Source: Lysinibacillus pinottii
GTDB lineage: Bacteria > Bacillota > Bacilli > Bacillales_A > Planococcaceae
DNA: 64,000 nucleotides
Assembly (NCBI RefSeq): GCF_024753545.1
Contig: NZ_JANTOO010000017.1
Coordinates: 1-64,000 of the forward strand
Direction: 5' to 3'
The notes below the pieces were generated by a model, which saw only the letters and a list, made by a program, of their open reading frames with translations, did not search any database and was not told where the DNA came from. The position numbers and the translations under genes were made by a program. Positions 24,164-32,175 of the stretch are shown here, piece by piece. Within the stretch, counting starts at the first letter, position 1, and each line of letters opens with the position of its first letter.

Positions 24164-24811
24164 ATGATACGTGTATTAATTGCAGACGATCATCACGTAG
24201 TGCGTCGAGGATTATTGTTTTTCTTAAAGACACAAAAAGATATTGAGGTTGTTGGAGAGGCAAAAAATGGACATGAAGCCGTATCATTAGCAGAAAGTAT
24301 CCAACCAGATATTATTTTAATGGATTTAGTGATGCCTGAGTTGGACGGCATACAGGCGACAAAGCGCATTAAAGCAAAATTTCCAAAAATAGAGATTTTA
24401 ATGCTGACAAGCTTTTCAGATAGGGACCATGTTGTCCCTGCAATGGAGGCAGGGGCAGCAGGCTATCAATTGAAAGATATTGAGCCAGATGAATTGGTTT
24501 TATCAATTCGTCGCATTATGCGTGGCGAAAATACATTACACCCAGAGGCTACAACCACACTTGAAATGGATCGCCAGGAGGCACAGAATGCCCCACATTC
24601 GTTAAATCCATTAACACCTCGTGAGCAGGATGTGCTGGCAGAGCTAACAAAAGGGAAAAGTAATCGAGAAATTGCATCCTCATTGTTTGTTACAGAAAAA
24701 ACAGTTAAAACTCATATTTCTAATATATTTACAAAATTACAAGTACAAGATCGTACCCAGGCTGCTCTATATGCGGTTAAGCATGGTTTGACAGAGGGAA
24801 GCGGTAGCTAA
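24164..24811 (+). CDS. NarL/LuxR-family response regulator (YhcZ/AirR-like)
   Basis: 215 residues. Receiver domain 1-120 with the acidic pair D8/D9, phospho-acceptor D54 (LMDLVMPELDG), T-loop (LTSFSD) and Lys (QLKD). LuxR-type helix-turn-helix about 150-208 (LTPREQDVLAELTKGKSNRE, VKTHISNIF). Expected to be phosphorylated by the upstream kinase and to bind target promoters as a dimer. The two genes are 12 bp apart, one operon. Confidence 0.92.
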   Translation: MIRVLIADDHHVVRRGLLFFLKTQKDIEVVGEAKNGHEAVSLAESIQPDIILMDLVMPELDGIQATKRIKAKFPKIEILMLTSFSDRDHVVPAMEAGAAGYQLKDIEPDELVLSIRRIMRGENTLHPEATTTLEMDRQEAQNAPHSLNPLTPREQDVLAELTKGKSNREIASSLFVTEKTVKTHISNIFTKLQVQDRTQAALYAVKHGLTEGSGS

Positions 24812-24814
24812 AGC

Positions 24815-24858
24815 AAAAACGACGAGTTTCTACAATGTGTAGGAGCCCGTCGTTTTTA
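24815..24858. terminator. Bidirectional terminator
   Basis: Stem AAAACGACG.. / ..CGTCGTTTTT between convergent response-regulator genes. Confidence 0.85.
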
Positions 24859-24864
24859 GTGTGG

Positions 24865-25986
24865 TTATTTACTTTCCACAAATAATTTTTTTGATATCTC
24901 TAATAAAGTAGAGCTTGGAGGTAATGCTAAATCCTCTTTTAGTTTTTGTTTATACGTTAGGAAAATTTTGTGCGCCTGCTCATGAAGACCCGCCTGAATT
25001 AATGTGTATAAATAGTGCTCAAGCTTTTGTTCATTATAGGGATCATATTCTAACAAAGCATGTAAAAATTCAATTGCTTTATCAGTATCTGAAAAAACGG
25101 TAGTTTGGAACCCTTTTTCTAATAACTCTATGTATGATTTCGTCAATCTATCCTTATAGGCTTTTGCCCATTCATAATCATCGAATACAAATAAACCATT
25201 TTTATAAATTGCTAGACATTGATGAATTAAAGATATAGAAGGAAATTCTAATCGTGAAAAATCTTCATGAAGTTTTTGAAAATCATATAAGTCACACACG
25301 AGACTTGGTTTTTCAAAAATATAGTATTTATTTGAAAAAACAATACAGTTTTCATAGCCAATTGTATTTAATGTTTTTCGTAAGTACGACAAAGCTGTAT
25401 GAAGATTTGATTTGGCTCTTACATAATCTAAATCTGGCCAAAGTATTTCAATTAAATAATCTCGGTGAATCGGGATATTTGGATGCAAAATAAAATAAGC
25501 AAACAATTCCTTCGTCTTTTCGGTTTTAAATGCCACTAAGCTTTTATTGCTATAAACAGCAAATTGATCAAAGCATTGTACGTTTAATAACGTTTGAGTT
25601 GCCTGTTGAAGCATTTGTTGTATTGAAAATTCATGCTCAATACGAGTCACCGTTTTTTCTAAACGAGCATGGCTGATAGGTTTTAATAAATAGTCAAGCC
25701 CACCAATTTCATAAGCCTGTAAAGCAAATTCATGATAGGAAGTAATAAAAACAACACTGACATGTGGACGCTCTGTTTTAATCATGTCTGCTACTTCAAG
25801 TCCAGAAAGTTCTTTGAGTTTTACCTCTAAGAATAGAACCTCAAATTCTATCGAGGGCAGCTCATTAAGAAATACTTCTACACTAGTAAAGGTTTGGATA
25901 ACCTGAATTTGTTGAAATACTTGTAATTTATTTTGAAAATAATGTAAAGCTAAAGGTTCATTGTCTATTAAAACGGCTCGAATCAC
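24865..25986 (-). CDS. SARP-type response regulator (receiver + winged helix + BTAD) with Glu at the phospho-acceptor site
   Basis: 373 residues. Receiver domain 1-120, OmpR/SARP-type winged helix about 135-235 (YFILHPNIPIHRDYLIEILW), then a helical BTAD repeat domain to the end. In the receiver the acidic pocket (D8, E10) and the Lys (YLLKPIS) are kept, but the phospho-acceptor position is E54 (FLEVKL in place of FLDVKL). Such Asp-to-Glu changes often mimic the phosphorylated state. No kinase gene is adjacent. Similar receiver-SARP proteins in Bacillales are largely uncharacterised. The ATG lies behind AAAGGAGAG. Confidence 0.85.
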   Translation of the reverse strand: MIRAVLIDNEPLALHYFQNKLQVFQQIQVIQTFTSVEVFLNELPSIEFEVLFLEVKLKELSGLEVADMIKTERPHVSVVFITSYHEFALQAYEIGGLDYLLKPISHARLEKTVTRIEHEFSIQQMLQQATQTLLNVQCFDQFAVYSNKSLVAFKTEKTKELFAYFILHPNIPIHRDYLIEILWPDLDYVRAKSNLHTALSYLRKTLNTIGYENCIVFSNKYYIFEKPSLVCDLYDFQKLHEDFSRLEFPSISLIHQCLAIYKNGLFVFDDYEWAKAYKDRLTKSYIELLEKGFQTTVFSDTDKAIEFLHALLEYDPYNEQKLEHYLYTLIQAGLHEQAHKIFLTYKQKLKEDLALPPSSTLLEISKKLFVESK

Positions 25987-26557
25987 ATCAAACTCTCCTT
26001 TTTACAATTAAATTAAAAACCATTAAACTCTAGTTCATTTTGGTTGAAAAGGCTTTCTATATATACTGAAAGGGCATGAAAAGATAAAATCACTTAATTT
26101 CTCTATTAAAAATTTGATACTAGAATAAAGCAATTTGTAGTAGGTCTTCCACAGGCGAGAGTTAGTAATCCTGTGGGGGTGTCACATCACGCCAAATCCT
26201 TTCTTAGAAAGTATTCGCCGTTCATTATATAGAAGAAAGAAGTTTTTTATTTGTGTTGAGAGAATTGAAATAATTGTTTAGGCGTTTATGTATCAAACTA
26301 TTCTTATAAAAAATTGAAACAGTTTATATTTAGTAGGAATTAAATGCTGTAAGAGATTGACTTTTAAAAGTAATATTTTTTCTTATATTGTAAAAATAGT
26401 ATAATGATTGTAATAATTAATCAGGCGTTATTATAGTACATTTGTCTTAAATAAAACTCAAAAAGTACTTAAAAAATACTTAAAAATATAGGATGATAGT
26501 AATTAAAATGCATTTTGCTGAGAAAAAAATAAGATCTTCTAAGAAAGGGGCTTCGCT
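25987..26557. other. 571-bp AT-rich intergenic region with a GC-richer hairpin island
   Basis: No supported gene. Residues of structure: CCACAGG (26149-26155) / CCTGTGG (26170-26176) inside a GC-richer island of about 80 bp (26140-26222), and several TATAAT-like hexamers, e.g. near 26400. A direct repeat of AGTACTT/AATACTT with 11-bp period (26464, 26475) lies about 80 bp before the WYL regulator. Confidence 0.6.
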
Positions 26558-27484
26558 ATGAAATTAGAGCGTCTGCTAACAATGATAATGATATTAATCA
26601 ATAGAAAAAAGGTAACAGCACAAGAATTAGCAGAATTATTTAATGTGTCGGTCCGTACTATTTATCGAGATATTGAAACGCTAAGCTGTGCAGGGATACC
26701 AGTTATTAGCCAACAAGGGGTGCACGGAGGAATTAGCTTAATAGATGGCTATCGTGTAGATAAACAGGTTTTAACAAAGGAAGAGCTTGCGTCTCTGACA
26801 ATTGCCATTAAAAGTGCTTTGACTACCTATGAAGATTCACACGCATTAGCTGTTCTCGAAAAGCTAACAAGTATTGCAGATGATCATGTAACACAAACCA
26901 TTGACCACTTATTTGTGGATCTGAGTCCATGGGGGCCAAACATCCTGTTTAAAGAACATATTACGAGTTTAAAAAGTGCTATAGAAAATAGGCATTGTGT
27001 AAGCTTTACTTATACCACGGCGCATGGAGAGTTAACAAAGCGAGTGGTGGAACCTCATACAATAGTTCAAAAAGGGAAGACTTGGTATTTATACGGCTAT
27101 TGCACATTAAGAATGGACTTTCGTCTATTTAAACTGGCAAGAATAAAGAACTTAATGCAAGAAGATTTACACTTTGAGCGGAAGGAAATTAATTTAAGTG
27201 AACTTCCATGGGGGAAGGAATGGTATCAGCCACAAAACGTAGTCGATTTAGTAATTAGTTTTGATACGGCTATAACAACATTAGTGGAAGAATCTTTTGG
27301 AGTAGCATATGTTGATCATGGGCAGGACAAAATTTATATATCTATACCAGAGGATGAGTGGCTTTACGGTTTTTTACTTAGTTTTGGCAATCGCATAAAA
27401 GTATTAGAGCCGCCCCACATAAGGGACATACTTCAAAAACGTGCGCATGAAATTGCTCAATTATATAATCCGGATAATAGTTGA
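26558..27484 (+). CDS. YafY-type HTH/WYL-domain transcriptional regulator
   Basis: 308 residues. N-terminal HTH_11 (about 1-55, VTAQELAELFNVSVRTIYRDIETL) and a WYL domain (about 140-225, CVSFTYTTAHGE, EPHTIVQKGKTWYLYGYC, FRLFKLARI) followed by the WCX extension. WYL domains sense ligands such as nucleotides. A zinc-ribbon/GyrI-like gene follows 63 bp downstream behind an inverted repeat, which makes it the likely target. Confidence 0.88.
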   Translation: MKLERLLTMIMILINRKKVTAQELAELFNVSVRTIYRDIETLSCAGIPVISQQGVHGGISLIDGYRVDKQVLTKEELASLTIAIKSALTTYEDSHALAVLEKLTSIADDHVTQTIDHLFVDLSPWGPNILFKEHITSLKSAIENRHCVSFTYTTAHGELTKRVVEPHTIVQKGKTWYLYGYCTLRMDFRLFKLARIKNLMQEDLHFERKEINLSELPWGKEWYQPQNVVDLVISFDTAITTLVEESFGVAYVDHGQDKIYISIPEDEWLYGFLLSFGNRIKVLEPPHIRDILQKRAHEIAQLYNPDNS

Positions 27485-27497
27485 CAGACAGTTGTCA
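27482..27497 (+). promoter_or_regulatory. Inverted-repeat operator candidate before the zinc-ribbon/GyrI gene
   Basis: TGACA-N6-TGTCA (27482-27497), beginning at the last codon of the WYL regulator, with TATAGT at 27510-27515 as a possible -10. The position fits control by the adjacent WYL regulator. Confidence 0.45.
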
Positions 27498-27547
27498 GGT
27501 TTCCTTTGCTATAGTAAGGACAAATAAAGCGAAGGGTGGAATCAACA

Positions 27548-28291
27548 ATGATGCAAAGCTATTGTCAAAGCTGTGGAATGCCTCTAACAGATGAGGCTTT
27601 ATTAGGAACGGAAAAAGAAGGTCACAAAAATCAAGACTATTGTACATATTGTTATGAGGAGGGGAGCTTTAAACAACCTAATTTAACCGTTGAAGAAATG
27701 ATTGATATTTGTGTGCCACATCTAAAGGGAGATGGCATGCCTGCAAACGAGGCCCGTACTATGCTTACATCTTTTTTGCCAAGCTTAAAAAGATGGAGAA
27801 AACAGGAGTGGTCAGAACCAAAGATTATAAAAAGAGAAGCATTCCAAATCATAGGAATTTCGACGAAAACAAGCAATGCAAATGAACTGACAGCACAAGC
27901 CAAGATCCCGCAATTATGGCAGGATTTTTATGAAAAAAATATTGTTGACCAATTATCTAAGCTGGATAATCAAAATGTGTACGGTTTGTATTCGGACTAT
28001 GAAACCGATGTAAATGGAAATTATGCAATTACAATTGGTGTAGAAGCTTCAAAGATGAATGATGCATCACCTGAGTGGGTTATTAAGACTATTCCAGCAG
28101 CTAAATATTTAGTATTCACATCACATAAAGGGAAAATGCCAGAAATTGTTATCCAAACATGGCAAGAAATTTGGGCATGGTTTGCAAATTCTAAGGTGGA
28201 ACGAACATATACTGGTGACTTTGAATTGTATGATGAACGCTGCGCAAACCCTCAAGAGGCGCAGGTGGAAGTTTATATCGCTATAAAATAA
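27548..28291 (+). CDS. Zinc-ribbon + GyrI-like (AraC effector-binding) domain protein
   Basis: 247 residues. N-terminal zinc ribbon (about 1-80) with CQSCGMPL and CTYC cysteine pairs, matching the putative zinc-ribbon family often fused to other domains; C-terminal GyrI-like small-molecule-binding domain (about 95-247: IGISTKTSN, YGLYSDYETD, AITIGVEA, YLVFTSHKG, ELYDERC). Such domains bind and sometimes hydrolyse or sequester hydrophobic drugs. The ATG nine bases after AAGGGTGG is chosen over an upstream GTG. Likely controlled by the WYL regulator upstream. Confidence 0.82.
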   Translation: MMQSYCQSCGMPLTDEALLGTEKEGHKNQDYCTYCYEEGSFKQPNLTVEEMIDICVPHLKGDGMPANEARTMLTSFLPSLKRWRKQEWSEPKIIKREAFQIIGISTKTSNANELTAQAKIPQLWQDFYEKNIVDQLSKLDNQNVYGLYSDYETDVNGNYAITIGVEASKMNDASPEWVIKTIPAAKYLVFTSHKGKMPEIVIQTWQEIWAWFANSKVERTYTGDFELYDERCANPQEAQVEVYIAIK

Positions 28292-28293
28292 AA

Positions 28294-28330
28294 ATAAGTC
28301 TCCTACCAATCAACTGGTAGGAGACTTTTC
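28294..28330. terminator. Bidirectional terminator
   Basis: Stem AAGTCTCCTACCA / TGGTAGGAGACTT then Ts, between convergent genes. Confidence 0.88.
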
Positions 28331-29218
28331 ATCATTTTGAGGGGGGATTATTTCAATATGTGGTTCGATATGCACAAGAACCTGACAAAACCGATTTTCT
28401 CGCAAGATGGTACGTTCTATTTCTTCAGTAATACGGTGACTGTCAAAAACATTTAAATAAGGGTCAACAGTTACGGTTATGTCGATAAAGTACATATTAC
28501 CGTGAGCACGGCCTTTAAAGTCTAGGAGCTCGATTACACCGTCCACATTCCGAATTAGGACGGATAACGTTTCCACTTCATCGATATCAAATGCATCTGT
28601 AAGACTTTGAACAGCTTCCCCAAAAATTTCTACTGCTGTTTTAATAATTAAAACAGCAACAATAAGGGCCGTAAGAGAATCGATAATTGGAAAACCAAAA
28701 ATTGCTCCAAAGATTCCTATTGCTGTGCCAATACTAACAAATGCATCTGATCGATTATCAAAGGCAGCTGCTTTGACAGCGGAGCTTTTTATTTTTTTAG
28801 ATAGTGCCAAATTATAGCGATAAACGATATACATGACAGCACCACTACCTATTGCTACAAATGCGGTTAAGAGGGAAGGAGTTGTGCCGGATGGTGCCCA
28901 TAAGCTTTTTAAAGAATTGATTAAAACTTGGAGACCAACAACAAGCATGATAAATGATGCTACTAAAGAGGCAATGGTTTCAGCTCGCAAATGCCCATAT
29001 TGATGATTAGAGTCAGGTGGCCTTTGCGCAATTCGTAACCCAATTAATACGGCGATGGATGCGATAATATCCGTAGTGTTATTTAAACCATCAGCTTTTA
29101 ATGCCTCCGAGGTGCCGATATAGCCAATCGTTAGTTTGATGGAGCTTAGGATTAAATAAGTACCAATGGATAACCAAGCGCCTTTTTCCCCTTGACGTAA
29201 ATTTGTATAGAGCTCCAT
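28310..29218 (-). CDS. Cation diffusion facilitator transporter
   Basis: 302 residues. Six membrane helices in the first 200 residues and a cytoplasmic CDF C-terminal domain (about 210-290). Metal-site motifs are DGLNNTTD in helix 2, HQYGHLRAE in the 2-3 loop and DNRSD in helix 5. The family exports Zn, Mn, Co or Fe using proton antiport; the motif set is close to Bacillus MneS/MneP Mn exporters, but metal choice is uncertain. The ATG behind GAGGGGG is chosen. Confidence 0.88.
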   Translation of the reverse strand: MELYTNLRQGEKGAWLSIGTYLILSSIKLTIGYIGTSEALKADGLNNTTDIIASIAVLIGLRIAQRPPDSNHQYGHLRAETIASLVASFIMLVVGLQVLINSLKSLWAPSGTTPSLLTAFVAIGSGAVMYIVYRYNLALSKKIKSSAVKAAAFDNRSDAFVSIGTAIGIFGAIFGFPIIDSLTALIVAVLIIKTAVEIFGEAVQSLTDAFDIDEVETLSVLIRNVDGVIELLDFKGRAHGNMYFIDITVTVDPYLNVFDSHRITEEIERTILRENRFCQVLVHIEPHIEIIPPQNDEKSPTS

Positions 29219-29251
29219 TTTGTTTCCCCCTCGCAAAATTTTCTGACATTA

Positions 29252-29289
29252 GAAAACGACTCCCTATTATTAAAAGGGAGTCGTTTTTA
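29252..29289 (-). terminator. Terminator of the CNNM/CorC-like gene
   Basis: Stem AAAACGACTCCC / GGGAGTCGTTTT downstream of the stop of the minus-strand gene at 29412. Confidence 0.75.
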
Positions 29290-29411
29290 TCTATTATCAC
29301 GGTATTAACTCCCACCTATATAAGGTGTGAGAAAAAGCCCATATTTATAGCATGAATCATATAAGTTTGCCTTTAATAGTAGCACGCTCAATCATACAAA
29401 GCAATGAAATC

Positions 29412-30764
29412 TTACTCCGTAACGGCGTCAAATTCATTTGATAAATCAGTTTCAGGTAACTTCAGAACTTCTAAGTATAAAATATGGTGACCATCTAATT
29501 CTTTTGCAATAAATTCATAACCTTGCTCCTGAATGCTGTCTCCTTCGACTGCATCGAAGCGTTTTGTCATAAACCAACCACCGATAGTATCAATATCATC
29601 ATCTTCTATGTCAGTACCTAGCATATCATTCACATTTTCAAGAAGCATTTTGGCATCTAAAATAAAATGATTATCTGCAATTTCTTGTACTTCCGGGATT
29701 TCATCTTCGTCGAATTCATCTTGAATATCGCCGACAATCTCCTCAATAATATCTTCAATCGTCACTAAACCAGATGTTCCGCCATATTCATCCATTAAAA
29801 TGGCCATATGAATACGTTCACGTTGAATTTTGAGTAATAAATCGTTAATTTGCGTTGTTTCCATCACTCGAATGATAGGCTGCATATAGTCAATAACTGG
29901 TTTATCCCCATTTTTCGAGTCTTTAATGTAAGCGGTTAATAAATGTTTCATATTAACTAGACCAATAATATGGTCTTTATCGCCGTCAATAATCGGGTAA
30001 CGAGTATATTGCTCAACACCCATTAAATCAAATACTTCTTTTATAGTCAGTTCTTTTTCAATGCCAACAATCTCTGTTCGAGGAACCATTATTTCCTTGG
30101 CAAGGCGATCTGAGAACTCAAAAATACTATTTACATATTCATATTCTGCGTTATTAATTTCTCCACCCTTTAAACTATCCGATAAAATCATACGTAGTTC
30201 TTCCTCTGTATGAGCTACTTCTGATTCTGACATCATTTTTAAGCCGAAAAGGCCAGTTAAGCCACGGGCAGATCCGTTTAATAACTTTATGACTGGATAC
30301 GTAATGTTGTGGAATAAAATTAAAGCGCCAGAAAAGTTTAATGTGACAAATTCTGCTTTTTGGATGGCTAATGTTTTTGGCGCCAATTCCCCAATAACAA
30401 CATGCATAAACGTAACGATTGAGAATGCAAGTATAAATGAAAGGATAGATGTTATACTACCATTCAAATTTAGAAATTCAAACACTGGGTGCAAAATAAT
30501 TTCGAATGTAGGTTCACCTAACCAACCTAAACCGAGTGCAGTAATGGTAATACCTAACTGACATGCAGATAAGTACTCATCTAAATCTGAAACAACACGT
30601 TTTGCATTTTTCGCTTTCTTATGCCCTTCTGCGAGCAATTGATCGATACGTGTAGTTCTCACTTTAACGATTGCAAATTCTGTTGCAACGAAAAATCCTG
30701 TCATTATAATTAGTAGGGCGAATGCCGCCAACCTAATGGTTATCTCCAATATGTCTCCGTCCAA
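29412..30764 (-). CDS. CNNM/CorC-family (hemolysin-like) membrane protein
   Basis: 450 residues. DUF21/CNNM membrane domain with four helices (about 8-190), CBS pair (about 215-335, MVPRTEIVGI, YPIIDGD) and a CorC_HlyC C-terminal domain (about 350-435). Family members such as B. subtilis MpfA (YhdP) act in Mg2+ efflux or homeostasis. The start is TTG five bases after AAAGGA; this ribosome site is inside a hairpin (30772-30806) and is overlapped by an upstream 23-codon frame with a much stronger ribosome site, so initiation may be regulated. Confidence 0.86.
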   Translation of the reverse strand: MDGDILEITIRLAAFALLIIMTGFFVATEFAIVKVRTTRIDQLLAEGHKKAKNAKRVVSDLDEYLSACQLGITITALGLGWLGEPTFEIILHPVFEFLNLNGSITSILSFILAFSIVTFMHVVIGELAPKTLAIQKAEFVTLNFSGALILFHNITYPVIKLLNGSARGLTGLFGLKMMSESEVAHTEEELRMILSDSLKGGEINNAEYEYVNSIFEFSDRLAKEIMVPRTEIVGIEKELTIKEVFDLMGVEQYTRYPIIDGDKDHIIGLVNMKHLLTAYIKDSKNGDKPVIDYMQPIIRVMETTQINDLLLKIQRERIHMAILMDEYGGTSGLVTIEDIIEEIVGDIQDEFDEDEIPEVQEIADNHFILDAKMLLENVNDMLGTDIEDDDIDTIGGWFMTKRFDAVEGDSIQEQGYEFIAKELDGHHILYLEVLKLPETDLSNEFDAVTE

Positions 30765-30804
30765 ATAATTCCTTTGTTCCCGCCCAAATGAGGGAAGTAA
30801 ACAA
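30733..30804 (-). CDS. Candidate leader peptide overlapping the CNNM/CorC gene
   Basis: On the minus strand AGGAGG (30813-30818) is followed at eight bases by TTG, opening a frame of 23 codons that ends with TAG 32 bp inside the CNNM/CorC coding region, in another frame. The strong Shine-Dalgarno has no other plausible start codon: the CNNM frame is open upstream but offers no start near it. Translation of the leader would melt the stem TTTGTT/AACAAA that covers the main ribosome site. Start-codon choice and function are inferred. Confidence 0.4.
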   Translation of the reverse strand: MFTSLIWAGTKELFGRRHIGDNH

Positions 30805-30818
30805 AGTGTACACCTCCT

Positions 30819-31151
30819 ATGATTTAAAAAATTGTTGGATGTTTCAATAATAAGTTATTTAAAAGAAAAACACAAATATTGACAACAACTTTTTTCAGTT
30901 GATTTTCAATCCCGTTTAAAAAAATAGGTAGAATCAAAAGTAAAGTAATTGTCAACGCCATTGCAATATGCTAATTTAAAATTGAGCAAAGATAGTTTGT
31001 TTAGGGAAAGAAGCATTTTGCATCTCATATAATACGACACGTCAAAAATCTCAAGAGTGCGTTTACTTGCGGATTTTTTTAAATGAATTATTTTGTATAG
31101 CTAAAGGAGAGACTCGATAATTAATTGGGACTTTCCTTTTTTTTGTGAAAA
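30819..31151. other. Gene-free AT-rich region
   Basis: No coding region seen. There is a terminator-like repeat with eight Ts at 31104-31140 on the + strand (about 10 of 13 stem positions pair), but no gene leads into it; a small RNA is possible but unsupported by a good promoter. Confidence 0.5.
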
Positions 31152-31198
31152 AAACTTAGAAGGAGCAGTCTCACATGTGACTGCTCCTTCTAAGTTTA
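31152..31198 (-). terminator. Long perfect terminator hairpin
   Basis: Nineteen-base-pair stem around a short loop, overlapping the stop codon of the minus-strand gene at 31196, with a T run after it on the minus strand. Confidence 0.9.
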
Positions 31199-31612
31199 TT
31201 CCTGTTGGAAACGTAATTTTAAACATGCCTTCTCCACATCATGAAAGGATTCTTTTAAAGGTAAATCACCCGTAAATGGTGCTATAGATACTGGTGCCTT
31301 TTCCGTAATACCTTGCTGAGTCAACATATAATTTTTACCGTTATAAGTAAAGTACATTGTTTTAATTGATTTTTTACCAAAAGTGCTAGCAGAAGAGTCA
31401 AAGAAACCTTTTAGTTGACTACAATATTCATTATAGAAATCGCCATTAATACCCGAAATGGCTTCAAATTTTTTAATATCTAAATTACCAGCTTCGTCAG
31501 CTAATTCGAATATTTTTGCGGAAAATTCTGAAAAGAATTCTTTTACTTTTACACGTATTAATGCTTTTGAATGATAACTGTTTAAGTCATCTGAAAGCGT
31601 GACTTTACTCAT
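31196..31612 (-). CDS. Conserved protein of unknown function
   Basis: 138 residues, soluble, mixed charge, with no motif I recognise. The ATG (MSKVTLSDD) lies eight bases after GGAGG; the frame is open nine codons further but without a ribosome site. The C-terminal half (KTMYFTYNGKNYMLTQQGITEK) looks like a small beta-rich domain. Monocistronic, with its own strong terminator. Confidence 0.72.
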   Translation of the reverse strand: MSKVTLSDDLNSYHSKALIRVKVKEFFSEFSAKIFELADEAGNLDIKKFEAISGINGDFYNEYCSQLKGFFDSSASTFGKKSIKTMYFTYNGKNYMLTQQGITEKAPVSIAPFTGDLPLKESFHDVEKACLKLRFQQE

Positions 31613-31783
31613 TGAAATGGCCTCCTGCATAAAAAACATATACTATTTAATTGCTAACCTTAATGTATAAGAAATATATAGGAATTTCAACATGTATCAA
31701 CATAATTAGCATAAAGGACGTGCTATATATAGTAAATATAGGTATTTTTATGTGGGAAGTAAGCGAAAAAATTACTATAGTTT

Positions 31784-31990
31784 TTAATCATATACATGGA
31801 ATAGCATTAACTCATGAATCATTTTTTTAACATCCTCTTCGTTTGGTGGTGTTGGTCCCGTCCATTGAATAGTGCCATCTTTTAAATATTCAGCAGAGTA
31901 GCGTTCACGTTGATAAAAAAATGCAATAGTCCACCCTGGAAGTTGGGTATTTTCAAATAATGGCTTAAAACTAAAATGCTGAATCATCAT
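31784..31990 (-). CDS. yheE: YheE-family protein (DUF5342)
   Basis: 68 residues, beginning MMIQHFSFKPLFENTQLPGW and containing the polar/aromatic pattern of the small Bacillus YheE proteins. Function unknown. It is next to yheB and yheA, as in B. subtilis, which supports the assignment. Two successive ATG codons are possible; GAGG is closer to ideal spacing for the second. Confidence 0.75.
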   Translation of the reverse strand: MMIQHFSFKPLFENTQLPGWTIAFFYQRERYSAEYLKDGTIQWTGPTPPNEEDVKKMIHELMLFHVYD

Positions 31991-32175
31991 AAAACCTCAT
32001 TTCTATAATATGTAGTTCATATTATTCAAGGATAATGGTAATTTTGCAACTATTCACGTTTATGCTCAAATCTAAGGGGGTATTTCTTTCGTTGGAAATC
32101 ATTGCTCTGCTATAATAAGTGCAGAAGGCGACAAGAAACGCCAATCGTGAATACAACTGAAATGAGAGGATACTA

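Noticed and set aside
30765..30830. Possible M-box or yybP-ykoY metal riboswitch before the CNNM/CorC gene
   Set aside because: The conserved core motifs of either class are not present; the hairpin and leader frame explain the region better.
31021..31140. Small RNA gene ending at a terminator-like repeat with eight Ts
   Set aside because: Stem has several mismatches, and no promoter with acceptable -35 and -10 was found.
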